Below are positions 60,425 to 64,000 of a DNA stretch of 64,000 bases, piece after piece. A model generated the notes under the pieces. It did no database searches. It had not been told where the DNA came from and was given only the letters and a program-made list of their open reading frames with translations. This DNA comes from Lingula anatina. Lineage: Eukaryota > Brachiopoda > Lingulata > Lingulida > Lingulidae. Each line of letters starts with the position of its first letter. The stretch's first letter is position 1. Location of the stretch: positions 712,329 through 776,328 of the forward strand of contig NW_019774513.1 in the NCBI RefSeq assembly GCF_001039355.2, given 5' to 3'. The position numbers and the translations under genes were made by a program.

Positions 60425-62893
60425 TGACTCTTGTATCTCCATGTCAAGACAAGCCCACACACGTGGCTCCCCCTACCTTTCTGATGGCCCTCATGGACAG
60501 TGGGTAATGAATGAGGTGGTAGCTGCTGGTAAAATATGCTGCTGGACTTCTGTGTAATCACACTATCTGTCCTGGTACATCTCCTCTCCTCTGCCTCAGC
60601 CAGGAACGCCCCCTCTTGGGTCACCATGTACTGGTGGCACTTGACCAACATGGGGCTGAACCTCAGGTCATTCTTGGCATAGGTCTCCACCTTAGTCTTC
60701 ACAGAATGGAGGACCTGGACATTGTGAGAAGGTTTAATTTAATTTCCCTGGTACGGCCAAAGGGACAATGAAAAGAGTGGCTGCTGCTCTATTTTAAAGC
60801 ACTCTAGCCACACTGTTTCTCATATCGTGCAAATGAATTTTTTTACATTAATTTTTATTTATGATTTATTTTTATTTATTTTTATTTATCTGCTTTTGTT
60901 TTGTCACACTTTTTTGTATTAATAATCTAGGATCTCAGACATAAGTCATTCTTTAAAAAGTTGATTTAAGGCTGCCATGTCCAGTTTACAATCTATGTAC
61001 TAAGTATTTTTCAATGAGAATATTTTCCATGTACTTCACAACACAGGCCAGACCTACAGCAATATAACCTTCCAAAAATATATCAATACAAGGGAAGAAA
61101 ACATGGAGTTCAGGGCCCCGTATCTCGAAAGCATTGCGTATTGCAAATCGCTATATCAAAAACAGGCTACAGCGTATTATATGGGACGAGTATGGGCGAG
61201 TTATGGAATCGAGACGCTTGCGCACATGCGCAACATAGCAAAGCTTTCGAGATACGGAGCCCAGTTTGTCATTTACCTGCACTAAGGACTTCACACTGGG
61301 CTGAAACACTAAGTTATGGTTGAGAAGATAAGACCTAAGGAGTGGCTGAGGGTAGCAGGCCAGCCGTGTTATCACACCTGTGAGGAGAAGGTTCACATCG
61401 AATGAGTTCTGGATCATCCCTTCCAGCTTGGTCAGGAGAACATTAAGGAAAGGACCTGGAAAGATAAAGAATTTACTGATTATTACGTCAAAATAAATCA
61501 AAAGTTAAACTTTAGTTTTACATCTCTATGAAGGCAATAACAAATCTATAACTCATTTTAGTTATTCATACATTATGTGAATTTTTGACAGATCTTTAAG
61601 TGAAGGGAAAAAATTAATTAAAAGAAATAAACTTACGTTAAAATAAAAACTGATGAATAATGGATAATTCAAGAGGAAATTTTCCTAGAACCCTGACCAA
61701 ATGACATGCCTAATTGTACTCGTCACATTTGAGTCTCACCTACAGTGGGCTGGTTGGGGGTATACTTTGTAGGTATTCCAGACTTTCCCAGAGACAACCT
61801 GTTCTTCTTGGCTCCCTCCCCTCCGCCCACTTTGTCCTGTCTCGTCTCTTCTGTGATACTCAGCACCTGTTGGACACTCTTCAGTGCCTGCATTGCACTC
61901 AGGTCAGAGGCAAGTTTCTCTTCCACTGTCCCCTCAGACAAATTTGGACTAGACTTACTTTCTGGAGCACTGCTTGTCAGCGACCTTGGCCTTGTATTGT
62001 GATTGGTTGTCAGCAGCTCCTTTGGGTCACAAGTTACTACAGCTGACCTTGTGCCAAGGTCGCCCTTTGTACAAGAGTTGCCATCTTTTTGTAATAAGTT
62101 GTTTTGTGTTGTACTTTGTGATTCACTTTCAATTCTTTTTTTGTTATTATCTATCAGTAGATCTGTTTCTGACTTTCCTTTTTGCACTGTCACGTCTCTC
62201 CCAGTCATATTTTTCAAACTTTCAATCATGTCATCAATTTCGTGGAGACTGTCTTCTAAATTATCACAGATTTCGATGGGAGATTTCACTCTCTTCAAGT
62301 AAGTCAAAAAAGACTCTAAATCATCAGAACTAAAACTGTCTGACAGTGCAGCGTCACTCTCTGACCCTCCCCCATTCAGTTCCACTGTGACGTTGCTAGC
62401 CGAAGAAGATAAGGCACTATCTACATCAGAAGCACTGGAAACTCTATTACTACGACTCTCAGAACTTTGACACTTCTGATTCGACCCTTCTGTCCCTGGA
62501 CTAGAATCTAACGACCCTGAAGATCCCTGAACATCGCCTCCTTTCAGTGGGGTTGACCCCAGCATTGCGGGGTCAAGCCTGTTTGGTGCAGACTCTGTCC
62601 TTAATTTAAAATCAGACAAAATATTTTTGTAGTCTGTGGGTGTTGGTGTGGGATATAAAACACTCTCTGATGCACATTTACGAGGTGTTGTCAGAAGCAT
62701 CCCAGCATTCTCTAGTGAGGAATCCTCACTGTCATACAGCGATGACCAGCAATGGCAAGCTTCTGCACATAGATGGAGCTGCTGCCTGGCCTCATCAAGA
62801 TAGTCCTGGTAACAAGTTTCAAATTTCTCAGCACTTTGGAGTGAAGACTTGCCAATGGCTGTCCCTTCTGGTGATGCTGGCGTGGGATGTCCA
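59597..62893 (-). CDS. FHIP1: FHF complex subunit FHIP1 (FAM160A family), C-terminal half
   Basis: FHIP proteins join AKTIP/FTS and Hook proteins into the FHF complex, which links endosomes to dynein. Exons on the minus strand: 62893-61740 (1,154 nt), 61455-61277, 60714-60477, 60177-60069, 59783-59597; phases join into about 622 codons, and the N-terminal part lies beyond the right edge. The large exon opens near GHPTPASPEG, holds the conserved CYQDYLDEARQQLHLCAEAC and WSSLYD, and is then mostly serine-rich and probably disordered. GPFLNVLLTKLEGMIQNSF, NLLLTGVITRLACYPQPLLR and NLVFQPSVKSLVQ are the family's most typical C-terminal block. The last exons give KKRGLADLFRRSG and EEFLKELAAISQEQAV. 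The FHIP1 rather than FHIP2 group is chosen from CYPQPLLRSYLLN. A minus-strand AATAAA about 90 bases past the stop (59507-59502) may be the polyadenylation signal. Confidence 0.9.
61111..61263. mobile_element. MITE-like element beside an FHIP1 splice donor
   Basis: The ends CAGGGCCCCGTATCTCGAAAGC and GCTTTCGAGATACGGAGCCCAG are reverse complements with two mismatches. It is 153 bp with no coding capacity. Its right end is 13 bases from the end of exon 61455-61277. No clear target-site duplication was seen. Confidence 0.75.
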
Positions 62894-64000
62894 CTGAAAT
62901 GAATTAAATTAAAGGTCAATTTATTTTGATGGCTTAATGTGTAAACCAAACACAGAATGATCGAGTTTTAATCTAATTTTTCCAAGACCACATAGAAGTT
63001 TGAACGTGTGAGGATTAGAAAAAAAAATGTCCACAGCATGCTTCTTGACAAATAAAATTCTCAACACTCATTAAAAGTTATTTGCAGAAATGGCTGTCAC
63101 AAGTACAAGTATATATTATATGCCAACTTTACAATAATCTATCATTATAAAACACTTTCTGGTCTGAAATAACAGTGCAAATGTCAGTTTCAAAACTGCA
63201 TGAACATCTTGATGGGTGTCAAAACAAAATACATATATTAAGCATTTTATAAAAACATAAAACCAGATTAATAATGTGCAAAATAAACACATTTGCAAAT
63301 AATCGTGTTAATTTCCACACGTTATAGTTATAATATTTTCTTATGCCACACCATAGTCTATTTATCACATTATCATGTTCAATCACTGTTTCCATTATAA
63401 TAAATGTTTCAATGATGTTTTTCTTTTTTTTTTTTTTTTATAAATTTTAGGTGTTTTTCATGATTTCACTAGGATTGCTGACCAATTATGAATAAAGTGG
63501 ATTGCAGTGCTGTTCACCATAGTGCAATTAAGCAGTAAGCGATCATAGCCTTGACCTCAATATATGAATAATATTTTGATTCTGAAATGAGAAGTTTGTT
63601 TCTGTTAGTTGTGTACGGTCACACTAAACAATATAATGATTAATAAAAAGAAAAAAATATATATATTGAAGAGACAGAAAGTGGTGGAATCTGAAGAAGT
63701 TTGAGTGCAAATGACTTATTGTGTGCTGGGAATATAATCTACTGAGAAGTTATTTCAAGAAAGATATCTAACTAAACTTATCATATTCCTTTAATTATCA
63801 ATTATGATGTGATCCTCAACTGCATTTGCAAACAATCAAAGATAATTTAATGGTCAAAGTAAGTAAATTCCTATTTCTAATGTCATTCTAAATAAATCAT
63901 CTAAATACGGGTATTACAAAATAATCAGGAGAGAACAGATCTGTAATCATAACAGAACAGAAGATTACTAACAGATAAAAGGTCATTTCAAATTGGTTAT
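62894..64000. other. FHIP1 intron sequence at the right edge
   Basis: AT-rich sequence upstream of the large FHIP1 exon on the minus strand, beginning with its acceptor (aattcatttcag). No further FHIP1 exon could be found before the end of the window; a poly-T run lies at about 63423-63439. Confidence 0.5.

Overview
This is a 64 kb piece of an animal nuclear genome. It is AT-rich, and its genes are split into many short exons with GT-AG introns. I infer a lophotrochozoan, probably a mollusc such as a bivalve: the introns carry many foldback and MITE-like elements, there is a secreted chitin-binding/mucin-like protein, and the assembly shows unmerged near-identical copies typical of a highly heterozygous genome. 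The species cannot be fixed from the sequence alone.

Layout. (1) 1-8074, minus strand: the first three coding exons of a DHHC palmitoyltransferase of the ZDHHC2/15 type. Exons 1 and 2 are present twice (copies at 688-4139 and 4453-8074), each copy ending at a single unknown base. The catalytic part lies off the left edge. (2) 8076-31720, plus strand: a 36-exon VWA3B-like gene with one VWA domain and a C-terminal run of Tudor-like (DUF4537-type) repeats. Its 5' end is cut at the unknown base at 8075. All 36 inferred exons keep one reading frame, about 1,830 codons. (3) 36532-39414, minus strand: complete CNOT7, a CCR4-NOT deadenylase, 6 exons and 310 aa. (4) 40224-47800, plus strand: complete VPS37A, an ESCRT-I subunit, 11 exons and 382 aa, head to head with CNOT7 across 809 bp. 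(5) 41694-42671, minus strand, inside a VPS37A intron: an intronless 325-codon ORF with an N-terminal CARD and one membrane segment. (6) 50358-54395, plus strand: complete secreted protein of 399 aa with two chitin-binding type 2 domains, a Thr/Pro mucin tract and a VWC-like module. (7) 55728-56767: a 0.5 kb segment present twice, followed by an 845-base gap. (8) 57613-62893, minus strand: the C-terminal half of FHIP1 (FAM160A family), with its last two exons present twice.

How the genes relate. The proteins act in different pathways: membrane lipidation, a VWA3 protein, mRNA deadenylation, endosomal sorting, extracellular matrix, and dynein/endosome transport. What links them is position. 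As I recall, human 8p22 also has ZDHHC2, CNOT7 and VPS37A side by side, with CNOT7 and VPS37A head to head, so this looks like an ancient linkage block.

Most notable observations: two minisatellites that each grew across an exon-intron junction (67 bp in VWA3B and 78 bp in CNOT7), the nested CARD-membrane gene, the conserved gene block, a possible 15-nt cassette microexon and a possible GC-AG intron in VWA3B, and several small inverted-repeat elements sitting within tens of bases of splice sites.
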